Shown here one piece after another: positions 1 to 8,312 of a DNA stretch of 64,000 nt. This DNA is from Catellatospora methionotrophica. Its GTDB lineage: Bacteria > Actinomycetota > Actinomycetes > Mycobacteriales > Micromonosporaceae. Position numbers and translations under genes: made by a program. How positions within the stretch are numbered: position 1 is the stretch's first letter; each line of letters starts with the position of its first letter. The stretch is from positions 62,001 through 126,000 of the forward strand of contig NZ_JAAOTJ010000020.1 of NCBI RefSeq assembly GCF_011297335.1. Reading direction: 5' to 3'. The notes under the pieces are model-generated. The model was not told the DNA's origin. It did no database searches and worked only from the letters and a program-made list of their open reading frames with translations.

Positions 1-296
1 ACTACCTGCACCGCGGTGGCCGCACCGCCCGCGCCGGTCGCACCGGCACGGTCGTCACCCTGGTGGTGGCCGAGGAGCGCCGGGAGACCGCACGGCTGAT
101 CGCCGCCGCGGGTGTCGCCGCGCGCACCACCGCCGTCCGCCCGCACGACCAGGAGCTGGCCCGGATCACCGGCGCCCGCACCCCGTCGGGCACCCCGGCC
201 GTCCTCCCGGCCCCGCCTGCCGTGGCGACCCGGACCAGCGAGGGCCAGCCCGCCAGCCGCTCCAGCCGTTCCCGCCGAGGCCGCCGTTCGCGCTGA
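1..296 (+). CDS. DEAD-box RNA helicase, C-terminal end (partial)
   Basis: The reading frame is open from base 3 to the TGA at 294-296; the start lies outside the window. The first residues read YLHRGGRTARAGRTG, the motif VI of DEAD-box RNA helicases (Arg residues that contact the ATP gamma-phosphate), followed by the closing strand of RecA-like domain 2 (TVVTLV). About 60 residues of low-complexity Pro/Ala/Arg/Ser tail follow, ending in an SRSRRGRRSR-like basic stretch, typical of actinobacterial RhlE/DeaD proteins whose basic tails bind RNA. Which DEAD-box subgroup cannot be decided from this fragment. Confidence 0.88.
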   Translation, partial: YLHRGGRTARAGRTGTVVTLVVAEERRETARLIAAAGVAARTTAVRPHDQELARITGARTPSGTPAVLPAPPAVATRTSEGQPASRSSRSRRGRRSR

Positions 297-344
297 CGTC
301 CGCCCGGCACGCCGAGCGCACTGCGCAAAACCCCGTTTTTAATA

Positions 345-403
345 GACGCTGGCCTATCTCATCGAATTTTCGTGGCTGAAATTCGATGAGATAGGCCAGC
401 GTC
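345..403. repeat. 59-nt palindromic element, family C copy 1
   Basis: Two perfect 25-base inverted arms (345-369 and 379-403) around a 9-base loop. The arm begins GACGCTGGCCTATCTCATCG. The same 59-nt palindrome occurs at 59744-59802 with a different loop. It could end transcription of the helicase gene, but there is no clear T-run, and the recurrence 59 kb away suggests a dispersed REP-like repeat. Confidence 0.85.
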
Positions 404-538
404 GTTACGAAGCGAAGCGAAGCGGGGCGGGGCGGGGCGGGTGGGGCGAAGGTGCGGTCGTTGCGGGTTGTCGTCGGGATGGCGACGTTTCGTGGTCGCG
501 TTTGGACAGGGCGCATTCGGCTGCTGCACAATGGCCGC

Positions 539-802
539 ATGACCCGCTGGCAGTACGCACGGCTCGAATACCGGTCCGCAGGCACCCTGGGCACCGACCG
601 CTTCATGGACTGGGACGCGGTCTTCCACGGCCCCGACGGTGTCGAGCGGTGGGGCACCGACGAGCGCTTCGACGACCTGCGCCACCTCAACCGGGCGGGG
701 GAGGCGGGCTGGCAGGCGTACGACCGGGGTTCGGTGTTCCTGCACACCGAGCCCTACCGCATGCACGCCTGCACCTACTCGTTGCGCCGCCGGCTCGCCT
801 GA
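539..802 (+). CDS. Small conserved-type protein of unknown function (87 aa)
   Basis: ATG at 539 begins MTRWQYARLEY and runs 87 residues to a TGA at 800-802. Aromatic- and Asp/Arg-rich (DRFMDWDAVFHGPDGVERW), with no signal peptide or membrane segment. The text resembles small actinobacterial proteins that begin with a W-Y-A-R-L strand, but I do not recognise a named family. An overlapping ATG at 531 is in another frame. It faces the methyltransferase gene, 17 bases away. Confidence 0.6.
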   Translation: MTRWQYARLEYRSAGTLGTDRFMDWDAVFHGPDGVERWGTDERFDDLRHLNRAGEAGWQAYDRGSVFLHTEPYRMHACTYSLRRRLA

Positions 803-825
803 GCGGTCGCCCCGGCGGCTCAGGC
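797..825. terminator. Short hairpin between convergent genes
   Basis: GCCTGAGC (797-804) pairs with GCTCAGGC (818-825) over a 13-base GC-rich loop. It overlaps the stop codons of both flanking convergent genes, so it may act as a compact bidirectional terminator. No U-tract is present. Confidence 0.45.
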
Positions 826-1593
826 CGTGCGGCGGCCCAGGTAGAGCAGCGTCTCCACGGCCAGGGTCACCTTCTCGGGCAGCCGCTGCAGCAGCGCTGT
901 GAACAGCGCCTCGCGGGTGGCCTCCGGCAGGATGCGGTACGTCGGCTGGGTCGACAGGTACGACACGTAGTCGTCGGCCGACAGCGTGCGCTCCCAGGTG
1001 TAGAGCCGCTCGGTCAGGTCGCCGAACTCGGGCAGCGCGGCCAGGTCGGGTCCGGGCCAGTACGCCGACAGGTCGGTGCCGTCCGAGGGCTCCTCGTCGA
1101 TCATGGCGTGCGGGGCGTAGCCGCTGTGCACCTCGCGGACCAGGGCACGCAGGTCGTCGTCGGCGATACGGTCGAAGTTCCAGAACAGGGCGATCGTGCC
1201 GCCGGGAGCCAGTGCCGCCGCGGCCCGCCGCCAGCGCTGCGAACCGTCCGTCCACTGCCATGCCTGCGCGCAGAACAGCAGGTTGAAGGCGGTGTCGGGC
1301 TCGTACTGCTCCCACAGCGCGACCACGATGCGCACCGCGGAGTGCCCGGCCAGGCGCTCGGACAGCAGGGCGGCCATCTTCGGGTCCGGCTCGATCGCGG
1401 TGATCTGCAGGCCGCGCGCCGCGAAGGCGGTGGTCGCCTTGCCGGTGCCCGCGCCGACCTCCAGCGCCTGCACCCCGATCCCGGTGTACGCGAGCACGTC
1501 GTCGACGAGCCCTTCCGGGTAGCCGGGGCGGATCCGGTCGAACTCCTCGGCTATCTCGCCGAACATGAGGCCCTGGGCGCGCGCGTCACTCAT
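820..1593 (-). CDS. Class I SAM-dependent methyltransferase
   Basis: 257 residues from ATG 1593. The N-terminus (FGEIAEEFDRIRPGYPEGLV) is the usual lead-in of small-molecule methyltransferases in this family. Motif I is ALEVGAGTG at residues 43-51, the glycine-rich SAM loop; IEPDP at about residue 70 is the acidic motif that holds the SAM ribose; LAPGGTIALF at about 130 is the post-motif III strand. The family methylates diverse metabolites and the substrate cannot be read from sequence. A monocistronic gene, convergent with the small gene at 539 and separated from the next gene upstream by 67 bases. Confidence 0.85.
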   Translation of the reverse strand: MSDARAQGLMFGEIAEEFDRIRPGYPEGLVDDVLAYTGIGVQALEVGAGTGKATTAFAARGLQITAIEPDPKMAALLSERLAGHSAVRIVVALWEQYEPDTAFNLLFCAQAWQWTDGSQRWRRAAAALAPGGTIALFWNFDRIADDDLRALVREVHSGYAPHAMIDEEPSDGTDLSAYWPGPDLAALPEFGDLTERLYTWERTLSADDYVSYLSTQPTYRILPEATREALFTALLQRLPEKVTLAVETLLYLGRRTA

Positions 1594-1660
1594 TCGCGAG
1601 AGCGTAGTGCCATCCGGTCCGGTGCGACAGCCGGGGGAAACGATGTGGACCCGGCGCGGG

Positions 1661-2089
1661 CTAGGGCCAGTCGTCCCCGGCGTCCAGGCGGCGCTGCAGC
1701 AGCGTCTCCAGCGGCATCGACTCGCCGTCGCGAGCACCCCGGCCGACGATCAGCGGCGGGTCCGCGGGCGGCACCTGGGCCCCGAACAGGCGGGCCCGCA
1801 GCGACGAGGACACCCCGAGCACGTAGTAGCGGCCGTCCTCGGTGATCGCCAGGGTGCGGTTGCGGTGCACGTACCAGCCGCGCAGCCCGGTCCGGAAGCG
1901 GCCGCCGCCGTCGTAGGCGAACGCCGTCAGCGCCGTGGTGCGCAGCCCGCGCGCGGCGGCCTCGCGGGCGAACCGGGTCACCAGTTCCATCGCCCGCGCC
2001 GTCTCGGCCGCCCGGTGGCGCTGCTCGGCCAGGGCATGCTGGGCCACCGCGTGATCGCGCTTCGCGCGCCAGTCCGACTCTTCCGCCAC
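1661..2089 (-). CDS. Hypothetical protein (142 aa)
   Basis: GTG start at 2089. The first third is a charged helix rich in Ala/Arg/Glu; the middle reads GWYVHRNRTLAITEDGRYYVLG, a compact beta region rather like a small sensor or binding fold, and the end (LETLLQRRLDAGDDW) is helical. No signal peptide or transmembrane segment. It lies in the same direction as the methyltransferase and the sigma factor gene, with a 48-base gap to the latter. I do not recognise a function. Confidence 0.65.
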   Translation of the reverse strand: MAEESDWRAKRDHAVAQHALAEQRHRAAETARAMELVTRFAREAAARGLRTTALTAFAYDGGGRFRTGLRGWYVHRNRTLAITEDGRYYVLGVSSSLRARLFGAQVPPADPPLIVGRGARDGESMPLETLLQRRLDAGDDWP

Positions 2090-2137
2090 AGCCCGACCCT
2101 AACGCGGCCGCCCCGCTCTCCGGCGCGGGACCGGGGC

Positions 2138-3580
2138 TCAGCCCGCGGGCATCACCGCCAGCCACCAGTCACCCGTCAGCTGGTCGGGCTCGACGGTGAT
2201 GGTGAGCCGGTCCGGATACTGGGCGGTCAGCCCGCGCGCCTTCGCGTCGTCGGAGGCGGGGGCGAACTCCGACTGCCAGGTCTGCTGCTCGTAGTCCCAC
2301 CACGTCTTGACGTCGACGAGCACGCCGTTGATGCGCACCCGCAGCACGCCCGGCGTCTGCGAGCGGGCCATGATGCGCACTCCGCCGCTGCGCCAGTCCA
2401 GCGTGGCCGTGCGGGGCCCGTCGGCGGTGATCAGCACGCTGGTGCCCGACGCGTACGCGGGCCGGTCCAGCACCGGCAGGGTCTGCGGGCGGTCGGGCAG
2501 CTCGACCTCGCCGAAGCCGACCATCTCCCCGACGAGCAGCGCGAGCACGCCGTCGCTGGGCACCGGAGTGGGGGACGGGTCGATGACGACCGAGGAACCG
2601 GTGTAGGCGTAGCGCACGTCCAGGTTGAACTGCACCGTGATCGGCTTGCCGACCTCGACGCCGGCTGAGCGCAGCGTCTCCGTGGCCGGGGTGATCCGGT
2701 GCTCGAAGGACAGCCCGTCCGTGGCGCAGTCGACCGCGCCGAGGGAGTAGCCGCCGACCCACACGGAGATCTGCAGCCGCTGCTGGTCGTATCCCGAATG
2801 CGTGCAGGCCGGGAAGAACGCCAGGTCCAGGCTGGACGGGGTGAGAGTGAGCTCCCCGCTGCGCTCGGCGAAGGTGGTCTGCGCGCGCTCCGTGACGCGG
2901 TACCCCTGGTAGTAGTCGGGCACCCCGGCCAGCCCTTCCGGCTCGCCGCGCGGCCCGAGGGCGTAGCCGACGATGCCGGCCAGGAACACGGCGACCGCCG
3001 CGGCGGCGGAGGCGAGACGGCCGCGGCGCTGCGCCACGATGCGGCGGCGTACGCCCGCCAGCCGTTCGTTGCCCGCCGGGGCGTCCTCGACGGCACGCGG
3101 CAGGGCCTGCAGGTCCGGGTCGAGGCGCAGCCGGGCCAGGCCCTTGGCGGCGTAGCTCTTCACCGAACCCGGCGAGATGTCCAGCGCCTTGGCGATCTCG
3201 GCCTCGGTCAGGTCCTCGAAGTAGCGCAGCACCAGCACGACCCGCTGCTGGCGGGACAGCCTGCCCAGCGCCCGCCACACCTCGTCGCGCTCGTCGACGG
3301 CCGACTGCGGGGCGGCCATCGCCTGCTCGGGCAGCGACTCGGCGGGGCGCTCGCCGTTCCACCGGCGACGCCACCACGACCGGTACGTGTTGAGCAGCAC
3401 CTGCCGCACGTACGGTTCCGGGTCGCCGTGGATGCGCTTCCAGGCCGACCACGACTTGACCAGCGCCGTCTGCAGCAGGTCCTCGGCCAGCGCGTGGTCG
3501 CCGGTGAGCAGGTACGCGATCCGCAGCAGGTGCCGCGACCGCGCCATGACGAACTCGTCGAACTCCGCCGTGCCGGCCAT
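2138..3580 (-). CDS. SigE-type ECF sigma factor fused to a membrane-anchored extracytoplasmic domain
   Basis: 480 residues from ATG 3580, preceded by AGGAGG 10 bases upstream; a TTG at 3589 is possible but lacks spacing. Residues 7-70 are sigma region 2 (LLRIAYLLTGDHALAEDLLQ), residues 105-155 are region 4 with the HTH DLTEAEIAKALDISPGSVKS. A basic patch (VRRRIVAQRRGR) leads into one transmembrane helix at about 189-209 and then about 270 residues that would lie outside the membrane, Thr/Val/Asp-rich and beta-like. In most actinobacteria the SigE-type factor is about 170 residues and the membrane protein is a separate downstream gene; here the frame is continuous. The domain may tether or restrain the sigma factor as a built-in anti-sigma module; that role is inferred. 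Confidence 0.85.
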   Translation of the reverse strand: MAGTAEFDEFVMARSRHLLRIAYLLTGDHALAEDLLQTALVKSWSAWKRIHGDPEPYVRQVLLNTYRSWWRRRWNGERPAESLPEQAMAAPQSAVDERDEVWRALGRLSRQQRVVLVLRYFEDLTEAEIAKALDISPGSVKSYAAKGLARLRLDPDLQALPRAVEDAPAGNERLAGVRRRIVAQRRGRLASAAAAVAVFLAGIVGYALGPRGEPEGLAGVPDYYQGYRVTERAQTTFAERSGELTLTPSSLDLAFFPACTHSGYDQQRLQISVWVGGYSLGAVDCATDGLSFEHRITPATETLRSAGVEVGKPITVQFNLDVRYAYTGSSVVIDPSPTPVPSDGVLALLVGEMVGFGEVELPDRPQTLPVLDRPAYASGTSVLITADGPRTATLDWRSGGVRIMARSQTPGVLRVRINGVLVDVKTWWDYEQQTWQSEFAPASDDAKARGLTAQYPDRLTITVEPDQLTGDWWLAVMPAG

Positions 3581-3795
3581 GCTCCGCAAGCCTCCTGATC
3601 GCCGCCGTCAGCAACACGTACCGGTTGGACGGCGGCGCCGGTGGGGTGCTGTCGCGAGAAAACTTCGCCCGTAGGGTACGCGTCCGCGCGGGCGGCGGCC
3701 GGTGGCCCGGCACCGGTCCCACCGGTCGGCGGAAGTCTCGTGGATCACGCCGGTCCGCCGGGCGGATCGGCCCCGGGATCAGGGAGGATGACGGG

Positions 3796-4167
3796 GTGGA
3801 GATGTGGAACAACCCTTCGTGCGGCAAGTGCGCCACCGCCCGGGAGACGTTCGAGCTCAACCAGGTGCCGGTGACGCTGCGGCCCTACCTGGACGCGCCG
3901 CCGACCGCCGCGGAGCTCGCCGATGTGCTCGACCGGCTCGGCGCGCAGCCGTGGGACGTCTGCCGGCTGGGCGAGCCCGCCGCCGCCGAACTGGGCCTGG
4001 CGGGCTGGAGCCGCGACGAGGCCGACCGCCCGCGCTGGATCGCGGCGATGGTCGCCTGTCCACAGCTCATCCAGCGCCCGATCCTGCTGCTCGACGACGG
4101 CACCGCGATCGTGGGGCGTACGCCCGAGGCCCTGGCTCGTGCCCTGGCCACCCCGGCGACCCACTGA
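3796..4167 (+). CDS. ArsC/Spx-family thioredoxin-fold reductase
   Basis: 123 residues from GTG 3796, which has GGGAGGA about eight bases upstream; ATG 3802 is a nested alternative. The protein opens VEMWNNPSCGKCATA, matching the ArsC-family start (NPxC) with a CxxC in place of the usual CxKS. PYLDAPPTAAELADVLDRLG and IQRPILL followed by an Arg later in the chain (RTPEAL) are family landmarks. The family reduces arsenate using glutaredoxin, although many members have unknown substrates. It is followed by a single base and then the ATG of an ArsB-like transporter, so the two are almost certainly co-transcribed. Confidence 0.8.
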   Translation: MEMWNNPSCGKCATARETFELNQVPVTLRPYLDAPPTAAELADVLDRLGAQPWDVCRLGEPAAAELGLAGWSRDEADRPRWIAAMVACPQLIQRPILLLDDGTAIVGRTPEALARALATPATH

Positions 4168-4168
4168 C

Positions 4169-5392
4169 ATGGGGCAGGCGACAGTCCCGGCGGACGCCGC
4201 CGGGGCCGGGCCCGCGCGCGCCCGGACCAGGTTCAGCGGACTCGACCTGCTGGCGTTCGCGCTGCTCGGCACGGGGCTGCTGGCGGTGGCGACGCGGCTG
4301 GTGCCGCCCGCCGGGGCGCTGGCGACCGGCCGCCGCATCCTGCCCATCCTGATCTTCCTCGGCACGGTGATCGTGCTGGCCGAACTCGCGGCGCGGGCCC
4401 AGCTGTTCGACGTGATCGCCACCCGGCTGACCGGCTGGGCGCGCGGCCGCAACGTGGCGCTGTTCGCGCTGTGCTTCGCGTTCGCCGCGGCGACCACCGC
4501 GCTGCTCAACCTCGACACGACGGCGGTGCTGCTCACACCGGTGATGCTGGCGACCGCGGCCCGCGCGGGCGTGCCGCCGCTGCCGCTGGCGATGACCACG
4601 ATCTGGCTGGCCAACGGTGCGAGCCTGCTGCTGCCGGTGTCGAACCTGACGAACCTGCTGGCCGCCGACCGGATCGGCCTGTCGGTCGGCGGCTTCGCCG
4701 GAGCGATGGTCCTGCCGCAGGCGGCGGTGCTGGTCGCGGTCGGCCTCTGTCTGTGGATCTTCTACTGGCGCGGCAACCCGGCCCGGTTCACCCCGCCCGC
4801 CCCGGTGCGCCCCCGCGACCGGCGGCTGCTGCTGGTCGCGGCGGCAGCCTGCGTGGTGTTCCTCGCGGGCGTGCTGTGGGGTGAGCGGCTGGACCTGGTG
4901 TCGGCGGTCTGCGCGCTGCTGCTGGTCATCGCGTACGCCCGCTGGGACCGGGCCGCGCTGCGCTGGAACCTGCTGCCGTGGCGGCTGCTCGTCCTGGTCA
5001 CCGGCCTGTTTCTGACCGTGGAGGCGCTCGGGCGGCTGGGCCTGGCCGACCTGATGGGCGCCATGATCGGGGCGGACCCCGGCGCGGTGGGCGTCGTGCG
5101 GGCGGCGGCGTCCGGCGGGCTGCTGGCCAACGTCGTCAACAACCTGCCCGCGTACGTGGCAGGCGAGGCCGTGATCGCCGCCGGGCACCGCGACCAGCTC
5201 CTCGGGCTGCTCATCGGCGCGAACGTCGCCCCGCTGGTGACGGCCTGGGCGTCGCTGGCCACGCTGCTGTGGGCGCAGCGCTGCCAGGCCGCCGGGGTGC
5301 GCGTCGGCTGGGGCCGGTTCGCGCTGACCGGGGCGGTCACCGGGGCCGCCGCGCTGACCGCCGGGACCGCCGCCCTGCTGCTGACGCGGTGA
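4169..5392 (+). CDS. ArsB/NhaD-type SLC13 family membrane transporter
   Basis: 407 residues, ATG 4169 immediately after the ArsC-like stop. Some ten to eleven hydrophobic helices are visible, with the paired re-entrant signatures of the ion-transporter superfamily: LLNLDTTAVLLTPVML in the first half and GGLLANVVNNLPAYV in the second. Members export arsenite (ArsB) or exchange Na+/H+ (NhaD) or move dicarboxylates. The pairing with an ArsC-like reductase favours arsenite efflux, but no ArsR regulator is next to it, so this remains inference. It converges with the next gene with only one base between the stops. Confidence 0.82.
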   Translation: MGQATVPADAAGAGPARARTRFSGLDLLAFALLGTGLLAVATRLVPPAGALATGRRILPILIFLGTVIVLAELAARAQLFDVIATRLTGWARGRNVALFALCFAFAAATTALLNLDTTAVLLTPVMLATAARAGVPPLPLAMTTIWLANGASLLLPVSNLTNLLAADRIGLSVGGFAGAMVLPQAAVLVAVGLCLWIFYWRGNPARFTPPAPVRPRDRRLLLVAAAACVVFLAGVLWGERLDLVSAVCALLLVIAYARWDRAALRWNLLPWRLLVLVTGLFLTVEALGRLGLADLMGAMIGADPGAVGVVRAAASGGLLANVVNNLPAYVAGEAVIAAGHRDQLLGLLIGANVAPLVTAWASLATLLWAQRCQAAGVRVGWGRFALTGAVTGAAALTAGTAALLLTR

Positions 5393-5393
5393 C

Positions 5394-6185
5394 TCAGGCC
5401 AGCAGCTTGTTCAGCTCGCCGTAGCCCATCGCGTCCGACAGCGTGTCGTAGGTGCCCTTGGTCAGCAGCTCCTCGGTCGCCCGGCGCATCACCGCGTACG
5501 CGGCCGCGGCCACCGACGAGCCGAGGCTCACCCGGGCCACGCCGAGCGCGGCCAGCTCGGCGATGCTGGGGGAGCCCGGCCCGGCCAGGATGTTCAGCGG
5601 CGCGCCGACCCCGGCGACCAGTTCGGCGATCACGGCCGGGTCGGCCGTGCCGGGCACGAAGACGCCGTCCGCGCCGGCCGCGACGTACGCCCGTGCGCGG
5701 GTCAGCGCGTCCGCGACGTCCCCGCTCCCCATCAGGAACGTGTCGACCCGTGCGTTGATGAACAGCCCCGCCCCGGCGGCCGCGCGCGCGGCCGCGATGC
5801 GCCGGGCGGCCTCGTCGACGGGCAGCAGCCCGCTCGGGCCGCTGTCCTCCAGGTTGACCCCCGCCGCTCCGGCCGCGACCACCCGCCGCACCGTCTCGGC
5901 GACCCCGGCCGCGTCGTCGGCGAAGCCGCCCTCGATGTCGGCGGTCACCGGCACGGCCACCGCGCCCGCGACCCGCGCGACCAGGTCGACCGCACGGTCG
6001 GAGTCCAGCCCGCCGCCGTCGGCCGCGCCCAGGCTCCAGGCCACTCCCGCGCTGGTCGTGGCCACTGCGGCCGAGCCCACCTGCTCGGCGAGCCGGGCGC
6101 TGGCCACGTCCCAGGCGTTGGCGAGCAGGAGCGGGGTGCCGGGCCGGTGCAGAGCGCGGAAGGCGGCGTACTTGTCGTTCGTCAT
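5394..6185 (-). CDS. Isocitrate lyase/PEP mutase family protein
   Basis: 263 residues from ATG 6185. The TIM-barrel of the carboxyvinyl-carboxyphosphonate phosphorylmutase group is visible: LLLANAWDVASARL at the start, the metal-binding TADIEGGF at about residue 82, GVNLEDSG, LFINARVDTFL, and GADGVFVPG near the C-terminal half. The lyase KKCGH loop is absent, as in many actinobacterial members that are annotated as oxaloacetate decarboxylase or PEP mutase-like. The reaction is a C-C or C-P bond step on a 2-oxo acid, substrate unknown. Confidence 0.85.
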   Translation of the reverse strand: MTNDKYAAFRALHRPGTPLLLANAWDVASARLAEQVGSAAVATTSAGVAWSLGAADGGGLDSDRAVDLVARVAGAVAVPVTADIEGGFADDAAGVAETVRRVVAAGAAGVNLEDSGPSGLLPVDEAARRIAAARAAAGAGLFINARVDTFLMGSGDVADALTRARAYVAAGADGVFVPGTADPAVIAELVAGVGAPLNILAGPGSPSIAELAALGVARVSLGSSVAAAAYAVMRRATEELLTKGTYDTLSDAMGYGELNKLLA

Positions 6186-6337
6186 GCGGCCAGTCCACCA
6201 CGGTCCTGCGACACCGGCTGGCAGGAAGACGACACCAGCGTGCCGGCCACCGCCATGTCGCCCTCTCGCGAGTCGCCTCGCCGGGTGACCGGTCCGGCGT
6301 CTTGGCAGGACACGGCGGCCCGGGTTACGGTGCGCCG

Positions 6338-6691
6338 ATGCGAGAGACGTCGATCAGTCGCGGCACGGCCGGGACGCTCAGCGCCGCCCTGCTACTGCTC
6401 GTGCTGGCCTACGGCTACGGTGCCGTCGCCTACCTCACGACCGACGCGGCCTACTTCCCCGAACAGTCCCCGCCCGGCTGGTCCTGGCCGGCCGTCCTGG
6501 TGACCATGTTCGGTTTCGTGCCCGCCGCGGTGCTGCTGGTGTTCGCGTGGCGCGCCTGGCGCTCGCCGCTGGTGCAGTCCGATCCGTTCACCCGCCGGCT
6601 GCTGGTCGCGGCCGGGGCGGCCACCGCGCTCATGCTGCTGGTGATGGCCACCCCGCCCGGCTGGCAGCTGTTCGACTGGTACGTCAGCTGA
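6338..6691 (+). CDS. Small integral membrane protein
   Basis: 117 residues from ATG 6338. Three hydrophobic helices (residues ~12-33, ~49-68 and ~85-105) with a short charged loop RAWRSPLVQSDPFTRR. No known family recognised. It converges with the next gene and their 3' ends overlap by eight bases. No obvious Shine-Dalgarno sequence is visible, only CGGTGCGCCG upstream. Confidence 0.65.
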   Translation: MRETSISRGTAGTLSAALLLLVLAYGYGAVAYLTTDAAYFPEQSPPGWSWPAVLVTMFGFVPAAVLLVFAWRAWRSPLVQSDPFTRRLLVAAGAATALMLLVMATPPGWQLFDWYVS

Positions 6692-7163
6692 CCGGCTGCT
6701 GCTCCGGCTCCGAGCGGCGCACCGTGCGCTGCTCGGCCCACTGCGACGTCTCCGCGGCCACCAGGCTCTCGATGTTCTCCACCAGCAGGGTCTCGGCGCG
6801 CTCGCCGTCATAGGGGACCGCGCCCGCGCTCCACACCACGGCCTCGCGCTGCATCGCGACGAGTGTCGCGCTGGCCCGGACCCAGCTCTCACCCGGCCGC
6901 ACCAGCTGCCGCAGGCCCGCCAGCACCGCGACGGTGGCGCCGAGCACCGCGGCCAGGGCCGTCGACCCGCCGAGCGCCGCCGCCGCGGGGATGCTCGCGG
7001 CGATCACGACGGTCACCCCCTCCAGGGTGTAGTTCGTGACCCGCTGGCGGCGCACCTGCTTCGAATACCACAGCAGCCGCTCCTGCACGCTCATCGGCAG
7101 CTGCGCGCCGCCGGGCGAGGTGAGCCGCTGCCACCAGATCGTCTGCGCCGTGCCGTCCGCCAT
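6684..7163 (-). CDS. DUF4231-type membrane protein
   Basis: 159 residues from ATG 7163, preceded by GGGGAGGGCGC. The layout is that of DUF4231/SLATT-like proteins: a cytoplasmic start, the turn YSKQVRRQRVTNYTLEGVTVVIAASIPAAAAL, two adjacent transmembrane helices (about 55-75 and 80-98), then a long amphipathic helix ending in Glu/Arg-rich tail. Some SLATT-domain proteins belong to nucleotide-signalling conflict systems, but no partner enzyme (CD-NTase, TIR) is near here, so an independent membrane role is more likely. Confidence 0.68.
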   Translation of the reverse strand: MADGTAQTIWWQRLTSPGGAQLPMSVQERLLWYSKQVRRQRVTNYTLEGVTVVIAASIPAAAALGGSTALAAVLGATVAVLAGLRQLVRPGESWVRASATLVAMQREAVVWSAGAVPYDGERAETLLVENIESLVAAETSQWAEQRTVRRSEPEQQPVS

Positions 7164-7264
7164 CGCGCCCTCCCCAAAGTCCCGATGATGGTGGCACGCC
7201 AAGCCTTCCGGAACCACCCATGGTGGAACTACCTGACACCGACGGACGGCCACACCCCCGTGGA

Positions 7265-7325
7265 GATCGTCGTTTCAGGTCATGATCTGCGGCTGGACCG
7301 CACATCCTGACCCGAAACAGCGATC
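7265..7325. repeat. 61-nt palindromic element, family A copy 1 (inverted)
   Basis: Imperfect inverted arms 7265-7292 and 7298-7325 (28 bases each). Read on the minus strand it begins GATCGCTGTTTCGGGTCA and is exactly 61 nt, like the copies at 42925, 51506 and 59963. It lies between two divergently transcribed genes, so it is not simply a terminator. The remaining 250 bases up to 7577 hold no gene I can support. Confidence 0.85.
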
Positions 7326-7576
7326 ATCGCCCGTGCGCCGCAACCCGGAAGTGGTACGCCGTCCAGTCACCGAGGCGGGATCAGCAGGTCGGCGGCGACC
7401 GCTCGTCGACGGGTATCGCGCGACATCGGGCCCGCCTTTTCGCGGATGGGACGTCGGCGGCGGTCGATCATCCCAGCCGCCGGTGACGGACAGGCGACAA
7501 GGCCAACACGGAACGTCGACATAGCAGTGCGGTCGGACCGTTCCCGCCAGAGCCGATCTGTTCGAGCATTCATCAG

Positions 7577-8257
7577 GTGACGAACCAGAACTTCGGGCAG
7601 CCCATCCCGCCACCTCCGATGTATCCCGCACCGCCGCCCAAGAAAGGCCTGGGCACGGGCGCGATCATCGCCATCGTCATCGGAGCGGTGATCATCGCGT
7701 GCTGCGGCTTCGGCGCGATCGTGTCCGTCTTCGGCGGAGACGACACCCAGCCGAGCGCCGTGGCGGCCACCGACGACGCACCGCCGCCGGCGGCCAGTCC
7801 GGCCGCGGTCGTCTCGCCGGCCGCTCCGAAGCCGACCGAGGCCGCCGCACCCGATGGTCCAGCCACCGTCAAGGTCGGGCAGGCGCTCAATCTGAAGGCG
7901 CGGGGCAGCGAGACCAAGGTGACGGTCAAGTCGGTGAAGAAGGCGAAGTCGGACAACATGTTCGACAAACCCGAGCGCGGCCAGTACGTGGCAGTGAACG
8001 TCGACATCTTCGCCACCAAGGGCCAGACCGACCTGGGCCCCTCGAACTTCCGGCTGATCGCCAAGGACGGCACGGTATACCAGTACGAGATCCTGGTCGC
8101 GGGCATCGACCCGCAACTGGACGCGATGACCACCGTCGAGCAGGGCCAGCGCAAGACCGGCCTGGTCGTGTTCGACATCGACCCGGAGAAGTTCGCGGGG
8201 CTGAAGGTCCAGGTGTCCGACGACTACGGCGACGTGCAGGGGTACTGGACCAGCTGA
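7577..8257 (+). CDS. Membrane-anchored DUF4352 (telokin-like) protein
   Basis: 226 residues from GTG 7577. A short cytoplasmic Pro-rich tail (PIPPPPMYPAPPPKKG) precedes one transmembrane helix at about 26-52, then an Ala/Pro/Thr-rich linker, then a beta-rich extracellular domain beginning VKVGQALNL and containing GQYVAVNVDIFATKGQTDLGPSNFRLIAKDG, the typical DUF4352 Ig-like pattern. Such proteins are surface anchored and of unknown role. A strong hairpin terminator follows five bases after the stop. The cytoplasmic Pro-rich/TM plan resembles the two small element proteins at 19301 and 27972. Confidence 0.75.
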   Translation: MTNQNFGQPIPPPPMYPAPPPKKGLGTGAIIAIVIGAVIIACCGFGAIVSVFGGDDTQPSAVAATDDAPPPAASPAAVVSPAAPKPTEAAAPDGPATVKVGQALNLKARGSETKVTVKSVKKAKSDNMFDKPERGQYVAVNVDIFATKGQTDLGPSNFRLIAKDGTVYQYEILVAGIDPQLDAMTTVEQGQRKTGLVVFDIDPEKFAGLKVQVSDDYGDVQGYWTS

Positions 8258-8261
8258 GCGC

Positions 8262-8300
8262 GAGAAGAGGCCACCGGGGAGTGCCCGGTGGCCTCTTCTC
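8262..8300. terminator. Strong bidirectional hairpin terminator
   Basis: Perfect 17-bp stem (8262-8278 with 8284-8300) and a five-base loop, between the convergent DUF4352 and msrB genes. The arm begins GAGAAGAGGCCACCGGG; the TCTTCTC end gives a pyrimidine-rich tail. Confidence 0.88.
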
Positions 8301-8312
8301 CTGTCGCCGCCG

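Noticed and set aside
6684-7163. SLATT-type effector of a CBASS-like system
   Set aside because: No nucleotidyltransferase, TIR or other conflict gene is adjacent; only the membrane part resembles such effectors.
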